This document shows positions 47,191-55,803 of a stretch of DNA of 64,000 nucleotides, one piece after another (positions within the stretch are counted from its first letter, which is position 1; each line of letters starts with the position of its first letter). The stretch lies in the NCBI RefSeq assembly GCF_018889955.1, contig NZ_CP076545.1, forward strand, positions 1 to 64,000. The letters are read 5' to 3'. The stretch is from Collinsella sp. zg1085. Lineage in GTDB: Bacteria; Actinomycetota; Coriobacteriia; Coriobacteriales; Coriobacteriaceae. Under the pieces are notes generated by a model. That model saw only the letters and a list, made by a program, of their open reading frames with translations, had not been told where the DNA came from and searched no databases. The translations under genes and the position numbers were made by a program.

Positions 47191-48474
47191 ATGGCAGCGA
47201 TAAAAACACCGCATAAGAAAAGCATGAAGGTCAAGCGCGAGGAGCCAAAAGAGGAAAGCAGTAAGCCAAAAACTGCTGGCGCGCGCAAAAAGCAAGCTAA
47301 AGAAAAGCTTTCCAAGACAGCAAAGGTTGTTCTTGTGCTTATTGGTGTTGCTGCAATGTTGCTTTCGGTAACCGCAATGGCATGTTCGGGCATTCTTAAT
47401 CAGGTTAACAAGAAGCAGCCCTATACGCTCACGGGCGGTGTGGCAGCTACCGTAAACGGTGTGAATATCACCGAAGATACCGTTACTAAGCAGATTATGT
47501 CTACACGTGCTTCAGGAAAATACACTGACGATAAAGCGTGGGCACAATATTTGGTAAAGCAAGGCAAAACCCCCGAGACATATCGTGAAGATGTGATTCA
47601 AGGTCTTGCGCGCCAGTATCTGCTATCTCAGGCCATCAAAGACGAGCAGGTAAGCGTATCGAACGAAGAGGTTCAAAAGGCGGTTGATTCTGCCATTGAG
47701 CAATACGGCGGCAAAGATAATTTCTTACGGATTATTAGCGCCATTGGATATACCGAAACAACGTATAAAGACTTCCTTCATCAAAACCTGCTTCGCCAGG
47801 CGCTGCGTGATAAGGTTGCTCCTATCAAGGACGTGAGCGACCAGCAAGTCCTTGATAATTTCAATGAGAATTTTGCAACCTACAACGACGCTCGTCGCTC
47901 AGAAAACCTGCTCATTAAAGTTGATGCTAAGGCAAGCGACGAAGATAAAGCAAAAGCAAAAGAAAAGATTCAAGGCATTCTGGACAAGATAAATGCGGGC
48001 GAGATGAGTTTTGAAGATGCTGTAAAGGAGTATTCTGAGGACAAGGGTTCTCAAAAGAATAAGGGCGATGTTGGCTGGGATAAGCTTACGCGGTTTGTAG
48101 CTGAGTATCAGTCTGCTCTTTCGCAGCTTGGCAAAGACGGTGTTTCTGGTGTGGTTGAAACCAGCTATGGTTATCATCTCATCAAGTGCACCGATGTCTT
48201 TAAGCTTGATGATAAGGCAGAAAAGATTGACCAGCTGCCCAAAGAGTTCAAAGAGTATTTGACCAATGTCATAAAAACGCGCACTCAACAGACGGCATAT
48301 GCAGAGTGGATGGATGCTTACGTTAAAAAGGCTGACATCAAAATTAATGATATGCCAGCCGAAGTTCCGTATAACGTGAGCCTTGAGGGTGTAGGGGCCG
48401 AAACAGGTAGTCAGGCAGTAGCACAAACAACTGGAACAGCCTCTACTACAACCGATAAGGGTTCCGCTGAATAG
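47191..48474 (+). CDS. Membrane-anchored parvulin-type peptidyl-prolyl isomerase (PrsA/SurA-like)
   Basis: This is an extracytoplasmic foldase for secreted proteins. The 427-residue protein has a long basic N-terminus (~45 residues) and a hydrophobic segment (VVLVLIGVAAMLLSVTAMACSG) that may be a lipoprotein signal ending at Cys or a plain anchor; the lipobox is weak. A SurA-N-like domain (GGVAATVNGVNITEDTVTKQI) and a parvulin domain (residues ~235-345, with FEDAVKEYSEDKGSQKNKGDVGW and SGVVETSYGYHLIKC) follow. The tail is Thr/Ala-rich. Surface enzymes such as the GH31 protein would be natural clients. Confidence 0.9.
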   Translation: MAAIKTPHKKSMKVKREEPKEESSKPKTAGARKKQAKEKLSKTAKVVLVLIGVAAMLLSVTAMACSGILNQVNKKQPYTLTGGVAATVNGVNITEDTVTKQIMSTRASGKYTDDKAWAQYLVKQGKTPETYREDVIQGLARQYLLSQAIKDEQVSVSNEEVQKAVDSAIEQYGGKDNFLRIISAIGYTETTYKDFLHQNLLRQALRDKVAPIKDVSDQQVLDNFNENFATYNDARRSENLLIKVDAKASDEDKAKAKEKIQGILDKINAGEMSFEDAVKEYSEDKGSQKNKGDVGWDKLTRFVAEYQSALSQLGKDGVSGVVETSYGYHLIKCTDVFKLDDKAEKIDQLPKEFKEYLTNVIKTRTQQTAYAEWMDAYVKKADIKINDMPAEVPYNVSLEGVGAETGSQAVAQTTGTASTTTDKGSAE

Positions 48475-48499
48475 TTAAGCCCAAACAGGAGGGGCGCAT

Positions 48500-48943
48500 A
48501 TGACAAAAATTGAGCTCCATGAGCAGATGGTTGCTGCCATGAAAGCGCGTGAAAAAACGCGTCTTGCGATTATTCGCTTGGTGATGGCCGAAGTAAAAAA
48601 TGTTGAGATTAACGAGCGTCGCGACGCAAGCGAAGAAGACGTTAACAACATGATTAAGCGTCTTATTAAGCAGACGCGTGAGACGCTTGAGATGTCTATT
48701 AAGGCCGCTAATGATGACGAGCGTACACAAACGCTTACCGAGCAGGTGGCCATGCTTGAAGCTATGTTGCCTGAGCAAGTATCAGGCGATGCGTTGGTTG
48801 CTCTTGTTGAGCAGGTAATTGCTGAGACTGGTGCTGCTACAAAGCGCGACATGGGCAAAGTTATGAGCGCTCTGAATGCTGCAACAGGTGGCAACCTTGA
48901 TAAGGCGGCGGCTGCGCGCGAGGTAGGTGCTCGTCTTTCGTAA
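48500..48943 (+). CDS. GatB/YqeY-domain protein
   Basis: The 147-residue protein is a stand-alone YqeY-like domain related to the tail of the GatB amidotransferase subunit. Conserved parts include RLAIIRLVMAEVKNVEIN, EEDVNNMIKRLIKQTRETLEM, LEAMLPEQVSGD and DMGKVMSAL. Its role is uncertain, possibly tRNA-linked. ATG follows GGAGGGGCGCAT. It is 9 bp before the next ABC gene. Confidence 0.88.
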   Translation: MTKIELHEQMVAAMKAREKTRLAIIRLVMAEVKNVEINERRDASEEDVNNMIKRLIKQTRETLEMSIKAANDDERTQTLTEQVAMLEAMLPEQVSGDALVALVEQVIAETGAATKRDMGKVMSALNAATGGNLDKAAAAREVGARLS

Positions 48944-48952
48944 GGAGACCAT

Positions 48953-49684
48953 ATGGCAAATATGATCGAAATTAAGGGTTTGCATAAGTATTTTGGCGAC
49001 CTACACGTGCTTAAAGACATCAATTTGAGTGTTGCCGCAGGTGAGAAGTTAGTCATCATTGGCCCCTCGGGTTCGGGTAAATCGACGCTTATTAGGTGTG
49101 TTGATTATCTTGAAGAGCCGTCGCAGGGGCAGGTTTTGATTGATGGGATTGAGCTCACCAAAAAGAATCACCTAGAGATGGCACGAAAATATTCATCGAT
49201 GGTGTTTCAGCAGTTTAATCTTTACCCCAATATGACGGTGCTGGGTAACTTGACACTTGCACCCATTAAGCTGCAAAAAAAGTCAAAAGAAGAAGCAGTG
49301 CGCATAGCTATGGCAGCTCTTGAGCGCGTTGGTCTTGCAAACAAGGCGGGCGAGTATCCGCAAAATCTTTCTGGTGGTCAGCAGCAGCGCGTGGCAATTG
49401 CGCGTGCGCTCTGCACTAAGCAGCCAATCATTTTGTTTGATGAGCCAACAAGCGCTCTTGACCCTGAGATGGTCCAAGAGGTGCTTGATGTTATGGTTGA
49501 GCTGGCGCATGAAAACATCACCATGATATGCGTTACCCACGAGATGGGTTTTGCGCGGCAAGTAGCAGACCGTGTTATCTTTATGGATGATGGTCAGATT
49601 TTAGAAGAGGGTTCACCGGACCATTTCTTTGAGAATCCGGAAAACCCCCGCTGCCGTGATTTCTTGGCAAAGATTTTGCACTAG
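48953..49684 (+). CDS. Polar amino acid ABC transporter ATP-binding protein
   Basis: This 243-residue GlnQ-type ATPase has Walker [10 protein letters not shown], the Q-loop [15 protein letters not shown] typical of amino acid importers, signature [15 protein letters not shown], Walker [15 protein letters not shown] and switch [21 protein letters not shown]. It heads a complete importer with a binding protein and two permeases downstream. The amino acid is not certain. Confidence 0.94.
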   Translation: MANMIEIKGLHKYFGDLHVLKDINLSVAAGEKLVIIGPSGSGKSTLIRCVDYLEEPSQGQVLIDGIELTKKNHLEMARKYSSMVFQQFNLYPNMTVLGNLTLAPIKLQKKSKEEAVRIAMAALERVGLANKAGEYPQNLSGGQQQRVAIARALCTKQPIILFDEPTSALDPEMVQEVLDVMVELAHENITMICVTHEMGFARQVADRVIFMDDGQILEEGSPDHFFENPENPRCRDFLAKILH

Positions 49685-49759
49685 GCAGTTTTGTATGAGC
49701 GCCAAACGGTTTGGCGCTCAGTTGGTAATGTAGTGACACATTATGAAAGAGGTACAACC

Positions 49760-50605
49760 ATGGCACTATCCCGTCGAGAGTTTTTGCAGGTAAGCGGTCT
49801 TGGTGCGTTAGCACTTTCAAGCATGGGCATGTTGGCAGCGTGCGGCGGCTCAACGGAAGGCTCAAGCGCCTCAAAGCTAGAAACCATCAAAAAGCGCGGC
49901 AAGCTTAAGGCTGGCGTTAAGAAGGATGTTGTAGGGTATGGCTTGCTCGATACAGCAACCAATACCTATCAGGGTTTTGAGATTGATTTGACCTACCAGG
50001 TTGCAGCGGCAATCTTTGGCGTGAGTTATGAGGACGCAAAAGAGAAGGAGCTTGTTGAGTTTACCGACGTTACGCCTAAAACACGCGGTCCGCTCATCGA
50101 TAACGACACCCTTGATATTATTTGTGCTACCTACACCATTACTGACGCGCGTAAGAAAGACTGGGATTTCTCAACGCCGTATCGCACCGATCACGTTGGC
50201 GTGCTTGTTAAAAAAGATGCTGGTATGAAGAGCATGGCAGACCTTGATGGCAAAATGATTGGCGTTTCTCAGGGTTCCACCACCAAAGAGCTTGTTTTGA
50301 AGATGCTTGCTGACGAGGGAATTAAAGCTACGCCCGACTTTAGCGAATATCCTGATTACCCTTCAATCAAATCGGCACTTGATTCGGGTAACGTTGATGC
50401 TTTTGCGATGGACCGCTCAACGCTTAAGACCTATACCACCGATGATTGCGAACTCCTTGACGCCTCCATCGAGTTTGGTGCACAGGACTACGGCATTGCC
50501 ACCAAAAAGGGCTCTGACCTTTCTGAGGTGGTGGATAGTGCCATCAAGAAGCTCAAGAGCGAGGGCTGGCTTGAGCAGGAGTATGCTACTTGGAAATTGC
50601 TGTAA
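49760..50605 (+). CDS. Amino acid ABC transporter substrate-binding lipoprotein
   Basis: A 281-residue family 3 binding protein. The N-terminus carries a twin-arginine motif SRREFLQ (residues 4-10), a hydrophobic stretch and a lipobox LAAC with C28, so it looks like a Tat-exported lipoprotein. The ATG follows AAAGAGGTACAACC; an earlier in-frame start lacks a signal peptide. The mature part has LKAGVKKDVVGYGLLD, FEIDLTYQVAAAIFG and the DAFAMDRSTL region. Glutamate, glutamine or cystine are typical ligands; not resolved here. Confidence 0.92.
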   Translation: MALSRREFLQVSGLGALALSSMGMLAACGGSTEGSSASKLETIKKRGKLKAGVKKDVVGYGLLDTATNTYQGFEIDLTYQVAAAIFGVSYEDAKEKELVEFTDVTPKTRGPLIDNDTLDIICATYTITDARKKDWDFSTPYRTDHVGVLVKKDAGMKSMADLDGKMIGVSQGSTTKELVLKMLADEGIKATPDFSEYPDYPSIKSALDSGNVDAFAMDRSTLKTYTTDDCELLDASIEFGAQDYGIATKKGSDLSEVVDSAIKKLKSEGWLEQEYATWKLL

Positions 50606-50620
50606 GTAAGAAGAAGCGAT

Positions 50621-50663
50621 GCTCGTGCCTTAGCTTTGCTGCTAAGGTGCGGGCATTGTTTTT
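50621..50663 (+). terminator. Intra-operon terminator/attenuator after the binding-protein gene
   Basis: GCTCGTGCCTTAGC pairs with GCTAAGGTGCGGGC over 14 positions including three G-U pairs, loop TTTGCT, followed by ATTGTTTTTG. Placed between the binding protein and the permeases, it would let the binding protein be made in excess. Confidence 0.7.
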
Positions 50664-50675
50664 GAGAGGAGCCCT

Positions 50676-51422
50676 ATGCTCGGCGACTTGATTGATCCTG
50701 CGCGCTGGTCTATTACTCTGGCCGAGATGCCCGCCTTTACCGAAGGTTTTTTGGTAACGCTACAGGTTGTAGCTGCTGGTTTATTGCTGTCGTTGGCACT
50801 CGGAACCTTGCTGGGAGTTTTTTCGACAACGCACTCACGAGTATTGCGCATGGTGAGCCGCATATACGTTGAGTTTTACCAAAATACACCCCTGCCGGTA
50901 CAGGTCTTTTTTATGTACATGGCAGGTCCTAAAATTTTGCAGGCGCTAACAGGCGCTCAAACACCGGTGCGTACCAGTGCATTTGTATTGGGCTTCTTGG
51001 GCGTTGGTCTCTATCATGCTGCTTATGTAAGCGAGGTTATGCGCACAGGAATTGAAGCGGTTCCTCGTGGACAGATGGAAGCAGCGCGTTCTCAGGGCTT
51101 TTCTCGGGTGCAGGCGTATCGCTACATTATTTTGCCGCAAACCTTTAAGGTGATTTTGCCTCCTCTCACCAATCAAGCGCTTAACCTAGTAAAGAACAGT
51201 TCAGTGCTTGCCTTAATAGCTGGTGGCGACCTTATGTATCAGGCTGATAATTTTGTATCTACATGGGGCTATCTTGAGGGTTATATCCTTGCCTGTGTTT
51301 TTTATTTTGCCGTATGTTTCCCACTGGCTGTTCTGGTGCAGTGGCTCGAAAAGCGCTCCCAACGCCGGCCTCGGGCTAAAAAACTGGCTGAACTTGTGCC
51401 CGCTACAGGAGAGGAGGCGTAA
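50676..51422 (+). CDS. Amino acid ABC transporter permease (first)
   Basis: The 248-residue membrane protein of the HisM/GlnP type has about five helices and the EAA loop ARSQGFSRVQAYRYIILPQTFKVILPPLTNQ that contacts the ATPase. The YVEFYQNTPLPVQVFFMY motif is typical. ATG follows GAGAGGAGCCCT. The second permease starts 6 bp after it. Confidence 0.93.
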   Translation: MLGDLIDPARWSITLAEMPAFTEGFLVTLQVVAAGLLLSLALGTLLGVFSTTHSRVLRMVSRIYVEFYQNTPLPVQVFFMYMAGPKILQALTGAQTPVRTSAFVLGFLGVGLYHAAYVSEVMRTGIEAVPRGQMEAARSQGFSRVQAYRYIILPQTFKVILPPLTNQALNLVKNSSVLALIAGGDLMYQADNFVSTWGYLEGYILACVFYFAVCFPLAVLVQWLEKRSQRRPRAKKLAELVPATGEEA

Positions 51423-51428
51423 AGGTTT

Positions 51429-52082
51429 ATGGACTTTTCTTTGCTTACGCCTGCTAACCTAAACTTCATTTTGATGGGCTTTCTAAAAACCCTCCAGATT
51501 TCGGTGCTGGCCATTTTGTTCTCGCTTGTGCTAGGTAGTGCTCTTGCCATGATTAAGCAGTTTGCGCGTGGTCGTTTGCGTGTGCTTGCATGGCTGGTGA
51601 GCGCCTATATTGAGTTGTTTCGCTGTACTCCTAACCTGCTATGGATTCTCTTTATCTACTTTACGGTTAAGGGGTCTGATATTTTTATTTCGGTGTTAGC
51701 GTTTACCATTTTTACCTCGGCCGTAATGGCAGAAATTGTGCGCGGCGGGTTTAACTCAATTCCAGCAGGTCAGTTTGAGGCAGCACGCTCGCAGGGTTTT
51801 GGCTTTATTACCACTATGCGCTATATCGTTTTGCCGCAAACCTTTAAGACCATTATCCCGGCGCTGTTCTCGCAATGCACCACTGTTATTAAAGACAGCT
51901 CGTATTTGGCTGGTGTAAACGTTGCCGAGTTTATGTACTCAGCGAAGGTGGTTATGGCTCAAACCTCAGATTTAACGGGCGTTTTGAGTCTTTATGGCTT
52001 TGTGTTTGCGCTTTATTTTGCACTTAATTTTGGAATCTCGCTCATGGTACGCGCGTATCAGCGCCGCGTCGTTGCAGCATAA
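51429..52082 (+). CDS. Amino acid ABC transporter permease (second)
   Basis: This 217-residue HisQ/GlnP-type permease has an EAA loop ARSQGFGFITTMRYIVLPQTFKTIIPALFSQ and the YIELFRCTPNLLWILFIYF motif. With the preceding permease it forms the heteromeric membrane pore. The gene after it follows within 11 bp. Confidence 0.93.
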   Translation: MDFSLLTPANLNFILMGFLKTLQISVLAILFSLVLGSALAMIKQFARGRLRVLAWLVSAYIELFRCTPNLLWILFIYFTVKGSDIFISVLAFTIFTSAVMAEIVRGGFNSIPAGQFEAARSQGFGFITTMRYIVLPQTFKTIIPALFSQCTTVIKDSSYLAGVNVAEFMYSAKVVMAQTSDLTGVLSLYGFVFALYFALNFGISLMVRAYQRRVVAA

Positions 52083-52092
52083 AGGGGGAGTT

Positions 52093-52794
52093 ATGGGGTT
52101 CTTTTCGCGTCGCATGCTCGCGCGCGTTGAAGAGCAAGTATCTGCATCTGATGCGTTGCGCGCAGGGCAACCGGTAGTAATTACTATCGCCCGTGACTTT
52201 GGAGCCGAGGGGCACGAGATTGGCAAGATGCTTTCGGTTGAGCTGGGGATTCCGCTCTATGACAATGAGTTGCTCGTGCGCTCAAGTGTACGTAGTGGTG
52301 AATCCCTTGACAAGATTGCCGCCTATGACGAGCGTCAAGCTGCTGAGTTTATGGCGTTTTTGCCTGACCGTGTTGATACACGCAGTCTCTCCGACCGTTT
52401 ATTTAAGGCTATGACGCAGGTCATTTTAGATTTGGGAGCAACTGAGAGCTGCATTATCGAGGGGCGTTTGTCAGATTATTTGCTACGTCATAATCCCAAC
52501 CATATTGCCGTATTGGTAACCGCGCCGTTTGAAGAGCGCGTTGAGATTGTGCGCAACAAACGCGGTCTTAGCCGTGCGAAGGGTGCTAAGTTGGTGCGTG
52601 AAATGCAGCGTGCGCGCGAGCTGTTTTACAAGCGCTATTCTGCGGGCAGATGGAAGATGACCGACGGAAAAGACATTGTGGTAAACCGTGCAAAACTGGG
52701 TCGTCAGGGCTGTGTGGATGTTATTGCAGCGGCGTACCGGTCAAAGCTTGCCGAGCTTGAGATGATGAGCGTTACTCCCGAACAAGCGCAGTAA
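52093..52794 (+). CDS. Cytidylate kinase-like family protein
   Basis: The 233-residue protein belongs to the cytidylate-kinase-like family: VVITIARDFGAEGHEIGKMLSVELGIPLYDNELL resembles the P-loop region, though without a strict GxxGxGKS, and IIEGRLSDYLL and ITAPFEERVE-like motifs follow. A basic segment (NKRGLSRAKGAKLVREMQRARELFYKRY) would be the lid. The ATG after AAAGGGGGAGTT is chosen. It closes the amino acid transporter operon. Whether it is a nucleotide kinase or has another role is unknown. Confidence 0.82.
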   Translation: MGFFSRRMLARVEEQVSASDALRAGQPVVITIARDFGAEGHEIGKMLSVELGIPLYDNELLVRSSVRSGESLDKIAAYDERQAAEFMAFLPDRVDTRSLSDRLFKAMTQVILDLGATESCIIEGRLSDYLLRHNPNHIAVLVTAPFEERVEIVRNKRGLSRAKGAKLVREMQRARELFYKRYSAGRWKMTDGKDIVVNRAKLGRQGCVDVIAAAYRSKLAELEMMSVTPEQAQ

Positions 52795-52854
52795 TATTAT
52801 GACCCTGCCTAGTTTGCGGTGTTGCTGCGCATACGGGGTAGGGTTGAGATGCAC

Positions 52855-52880
52855 ATACAAGTTGTATAAATAGTTGTACA
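52855..52880. promoter_or_regulatory. Candidate GntR operator upstream of the regulator gene
   Basis: ATACAA-G-TTGTAT at 52855-52867 is a perfect short palindrome. It overlaps a second near-palindrome ending TAGTTGTACA (52871-52880). The same TAGTTGTA core occurs upstream of the PTS operon. No promoter hexamers are convincing. The rest of 52795-52929 shows nothing else. Confidence 0.5.
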
Positions 52881-52929
52881 CACTAGGGTAGACTAGGGCA
52901 GATGAGTTATCGATACAGAAAGTTACCCT

Positions 52930-53760
52930 ATGCCCGCTTCTTCCTCACAGCTTTCATCAACCATGCGTTCTGCGTCACGTAGTATTCAAACACCAGTTTC
53001 ACGGCGTGCTCAGGTGTCCCCTGTTGCAGCTGTTAAGCTTGAGCCCGGAGAGCCGTTTTATACTCAGCTTGCCGGTGTTATTCGAGAGAAAATCTATACA
53101 AAAGAATGGTTGCCGCGTACCAAGATTCCGTCTGAGCATATGCTTATGGAGCAGTTTCAGGTTGCGCGTGGTACGGTGCGCAAGGCTCTTAAGCTGCTGG
53201 TTGAAGAAGGTATTCTTGTGCAGATGCGTGGGAGTGGCACCTATATTGCTGAGCCAGGAATAACGCACGCTGCAGGCGTGCGCCCGCTGTCATTTGCCGA
53301 GTCTCTTCATGAGCAGGGTAAAGACTTTGTGACGCATGTTATTGAGAAATATATTGCGCCAGCTTCGCCAGAAGTTGCACGTGAGCTTGGCATTGATGAG
53401 GGTGCAGACGCGATGTTTATGCGCCGTGTGCGTACGGTTGATGATGACCCCATTATGTGTCAGGAAAGTTGGCTAAATTTTGGTGCGTGTCCGGGGCTTT
53501 TTGACATTGATTACACTAAAGAGTCGTTGTTTAATGCCGTGCAGCAATGCTCAGGTAAAAAGATTAAGACGTCTCGTATGAGGTATTCGGCGCGAGTTGC
53601 AGGTCGCGAACATGGAGAGCTCCTCAAGTGCAGCGAGACAGCGGCGTTGCTCTTGCTTGAGCAGAATATTAGCTTGGTGAACGGCACTGTCATTGAATGG
53701 TGCAACACATGGTTTAAGCCGGGGCAGTCGGTGGTGGGCACAGCAACACAGGCAGAATAG
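52930..53760 (+). CDS. GntR-family (UTRA) transcriptional regulator
   Basis: This is a 276-residue HutC-type GntR regulator. A polar N-terminal stretch of ~35 residues is followed by the winged helix (FYTQLAGVIREKIYTKEW, ending VRKALKLLVEEGILVQMRGSGTYIAEP). The UTRA ligand-binding domain starts at the RPLSFAESLHEQGKDFVTHVI segment and ends with TVIEWCNTWFKPG. UTRA domains usually sense sugar phosphates or similar ligands. Its position in front of a PTS operon, and shared operator-like sites, make it the likely regulator of that operon and of itself. Confidence 0.92.
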   Translation: MPASSSQLSSTMRSASRSIQTPVSRRAQVSPVAAVKLEPGEPFYTQLAGVIREKIYTKEWLPRTKIPSEHMLMEQFQVARGTVRKALKLLVEEGILVQMRGSGTYIAEPGITHAAGVRPLSFAESLHEQGKDFVTHVIEKYIAPASPEVARELGIDEGADAMFMRRVRTVDDDPIMCQESWLNFGACPGLFDIDYTKESLFNAVQQCSGKKIKTSRMRYSARVAGREHGELLKCSETAALLLLEQNISLVNGTVIEWCNTWFKPGQSVVGTATQAE

Positions 53761-53934
53761 CCGTTTTTGTATTGGGTTATACACTGCTGCCCACTCCGCT
53801 TATTTTTCGTGCCCAAATTGAGCAAGATTTTGGGTTAGTGGTGCCTGTATTTTGAGCTGATTAAGCGGGCTTGCGGCATTTCATGTAATAAAATTTGGCA
53901 ATTTACTACCGTTCAGCGACAAAAATATACCGCT

Positions 53935-54020
53935 GGGGGGGGCGCTCCCTGATTTTGACTAGCAAAGTTGACCATAATAGTGTATACAAGTAGTTGTATA
54001 TGTTGATGTGTACAACTATA
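53935..54020 (+). promoter_or_regulatory. PTS operon upstream region: eight-G run and operator
   Basis: A run of eight G lies at 53935-53942, followed by -35-like TTGACT (53955-53960) and TTGACC (53968-53973). The palindrome TATACAAGTAGTTGTATA is at 53983-54000, with a further TGTACAACTATA at 54009-54020. The palindrome resembles the site before the GntR gene. An exact -10 cannot be chosen. The rest of 53761-53934 shows no terminator I would trust. Confidence 0.5.
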
Positions 54021-54093
54021 GGCTTCTGGATACGAGATGTTCATAGGGCATGTACGTTCTTCGGAAACCTATACAGGAAGGAGGGGTTTTGTG

Positions 54094-54789
54094 ATGAGTG
54101 CACTGAGTTTGCGCGCTCCCTTTTTTGTGGTGAACCCAAAGTCATATCTCTATGGCGATGCGCTTTTGAGCTTGGCAAAAAAAGCCGACGAACTGGCTCA
54201 CAGCTATGACTTGGACATTCTGTTTACCGCTCAACTTATTGATTTGCCGTCTATCGTTGCTAGGTTTCCGCATTTGATTGCGTGTGCGCAGATGATGGAA
54301 AGCTTGCAACCGGGGCGCGGTATGGGTCATGTCTTGCCTGAGGCGCTTGCTGCAGCTGGTGTGGGTGCAACATTTCTCAATCATGCAGAAAACCCTCTCA
54401 CGGTTCATGAGCTTGCAGCAACTGTAGCACGTGCTCGTGAGCTTGATATTCGTTCGGTTGTATGCGCAGATTCGGTTGAAGAGGGAACGTGGATTGCGCA
54501 TCTTCACCCTGACATTATGGTTTGCGAGCTTACTAGTCTTATTGGAACTGGCACAACTGCTGATGAGGCATATATGCGTGAGTCAACGCAGGCAGTAAAA
54601 GCAATTTCACCTCAAACGCAGGTACTTCAAGCGGCGGGCATCTCAACTCCTGATGATGTGTATCGTGCGATTGCATGTGGAGCTGATGGTACGGGCGGAA
54701 CATCAGGCATTGTTGCTGCTGATAATCCGCATCAAGTTCTTGAAGATATGATAGCGGCGCTGGTACGTGCGCGTGCCGATTTTTACTAG
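54094..54789 (+). CDS. Triosephosphate isomerase-like protein
   Basis: The 231-residue protein is a divergent member of the TPI barrel family. The catalytic set is conserved: K16 in NPK, H97 in FLNHAEN and E145 in VCELTSLIGTG, plus phosphate-binding IGTG and the GTGGTSGIV loop. It is clearly not the housekeeping enzyme (FVVNPKSY and other unusual contexts). Relatives in sugar operons isomerise other phosphorylated ketoses or aldoses, for example L-erythrulose 1-phosphate; that role here is a suggestion. The ATG (a GTG lies directly before it) follows AAGGAGGGGTTTT. Confidence 0.82.
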   Translation: MSALSLRAPFFVVNPKSYLYGDALLSLAKKADELAHSYDLDILFTAQLIDLPSIVARFPHLIACAQMMESLQPGRGMGHVLPEALAAAGVGATFLNHAENPLTVHELAATVARARELDIRSVVCADSVEEGTWIAHLHPDIMVCELTSLIGTGTTADEAYMRESTQAVKAISPQTQVLQAAGISTPDDVYRAIACGADGTGGTSGIVAADNPHQVLEDMIAALVRARADFY

Positions 54790-54798
54790 GAGCATAGT

Positions 54799-55320
54799 AT
54801 GACGGTCTATAAAGAACAGCTTGTGTATGAAACGCTTTCTGGAAAGCCTACTTACGTAGACATCACTCAAGGCGTGCAAGAAATTGTGGCTGCATCGGGT
54901 ATTCAAGAAGGCGTGGTTGTTGTTATTTCTTGTCACACCACCTGCGCGGTTTTTTCAGAAGAATACGACCACGACCACACCCCTGATGGCGATACCTTTT
55001 TACAGGCAGATTTGAGTGATGGTCTGAACAGAATTTTTCCTGAACAACATGACTGGAAGACCTATCGCTATCCAGGTGTTTTGCATTTTGAAGAAGTTGA
55101 ATCATGGCCAAACCCTGAGTCGTATCTTCCCAATCTTGACCGCCGGATGCTCATGAACGGTGATGCGCATCTGCGCGCAACGCTTATTGGGAGTAATCAG
55201 ACGTTTGAAGTAGCACATGGTGCACTTGAGCTTAATGGGCTCGCAAGCATCTATTTTGTTGACTTTGACCGTACGCGTTCGCGTTCTCGTCGGGTGAAGG
55301 TTTGCGTGATGGGTGAATAG
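54799..55320 (+). CDS. YjbQ/UPF0047-family protein
   Basis: The 173-residue protein matches the YjbQ family, whose members show weak thiamine-phosphate synthase activity and whose true role is unsettled. Conserved parts are VVISCHTTCAVFSEEYDHD, the HLRATLIGSNQTFEVAHGALELN segment and FVDFDRTRSRSRRVKV. Histidines and acids in these motifs could hold a metal. The ATG follows AGGAGCATAGT, 9 bp after the isomerase gene. Its presence in a sugar PTS operon suggests a sugar-phosphate-related function. Confidence 0.85.
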   Translation: MTVYKEQLVYETLSGKPTYVDITQGVQEIVAASGIQEGVVVVISCHTTCAVFSEEYDHDHTPDGDTFLQADLSDGLNRIFPEQHDWKTYRYPGVLHFEEVESWPNPESYLPNLDRRMLMNGDAHLRATLIGSNQTFEVAHGALELNGLASIYFVDFDRTRSRSRRVKVCVMGE

Positions 55321-55346
55321 ACCCAGTGTATAGAAAAGGAGTAGCT

Positions 55347-55634
55347 ATGAAAAAAATTCTACTGGCATGCGGTTCGGGCATTGCAACATCAACGGCGGTG
55401 CGCCAAAAGGTTGAGGAGATGCTCAAAGAGAAAGGCTTTGGCGGTCAGTTTGAAATCACGCAGTGCAAAGTGTCTGAGGTGCCCGCCAAGTCTTTGAACT
55501 TCGACTTTGTTATTGCAACAACTATGGCACCAGCTGGTTTGACCCGTCCTTTTGTAAACGGAATTCCCTATCTTACAGGCGTTGGTGTTGACGTGGCTGA
55601 GCAGCAAATTCTTGAGCTTATGAACGCGGATTAG
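55347..55634 (+). CDS. PTS EIIB component, galactitol family
   Basis: The 95-residue domain passes phosphate from EIIA to the sugar. The active-site cysteine is C8 in ILLACGSGIATST, the P-loop typical of galactitol-type EIIB. ATG follows AAAGGAGTAGCT; an earlier start is unneeded. It sits between the YjbQ gene and EIIC; the matching EIIA is at the end of the operon. Confidence 0.92.
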   Translation: MKKILLACGSGIATSTAVRQKVEEMLKEKGFGGQFEITQCKVSEVPAKSLNFDFVIATTMAPAGLTRPFVNGIPYLTGVGVDVAEQQILELMNAD

Positions 55635-55803
55635 GGAGCATGAAGCTAAACGACCTGCGTTAGGGGTTTGTCGCTAACAAAGGTGCACGTAGGTTTGCTG
55701 CGCTGGTACAACTTGAGCTGGAAAGACAGAGCTGTGCCTCTGATAGGGATTTCTGTATCAAAAAGAGTAGAAGACATAGACGGATAGATATTAGGAGGAA
55801 ACC

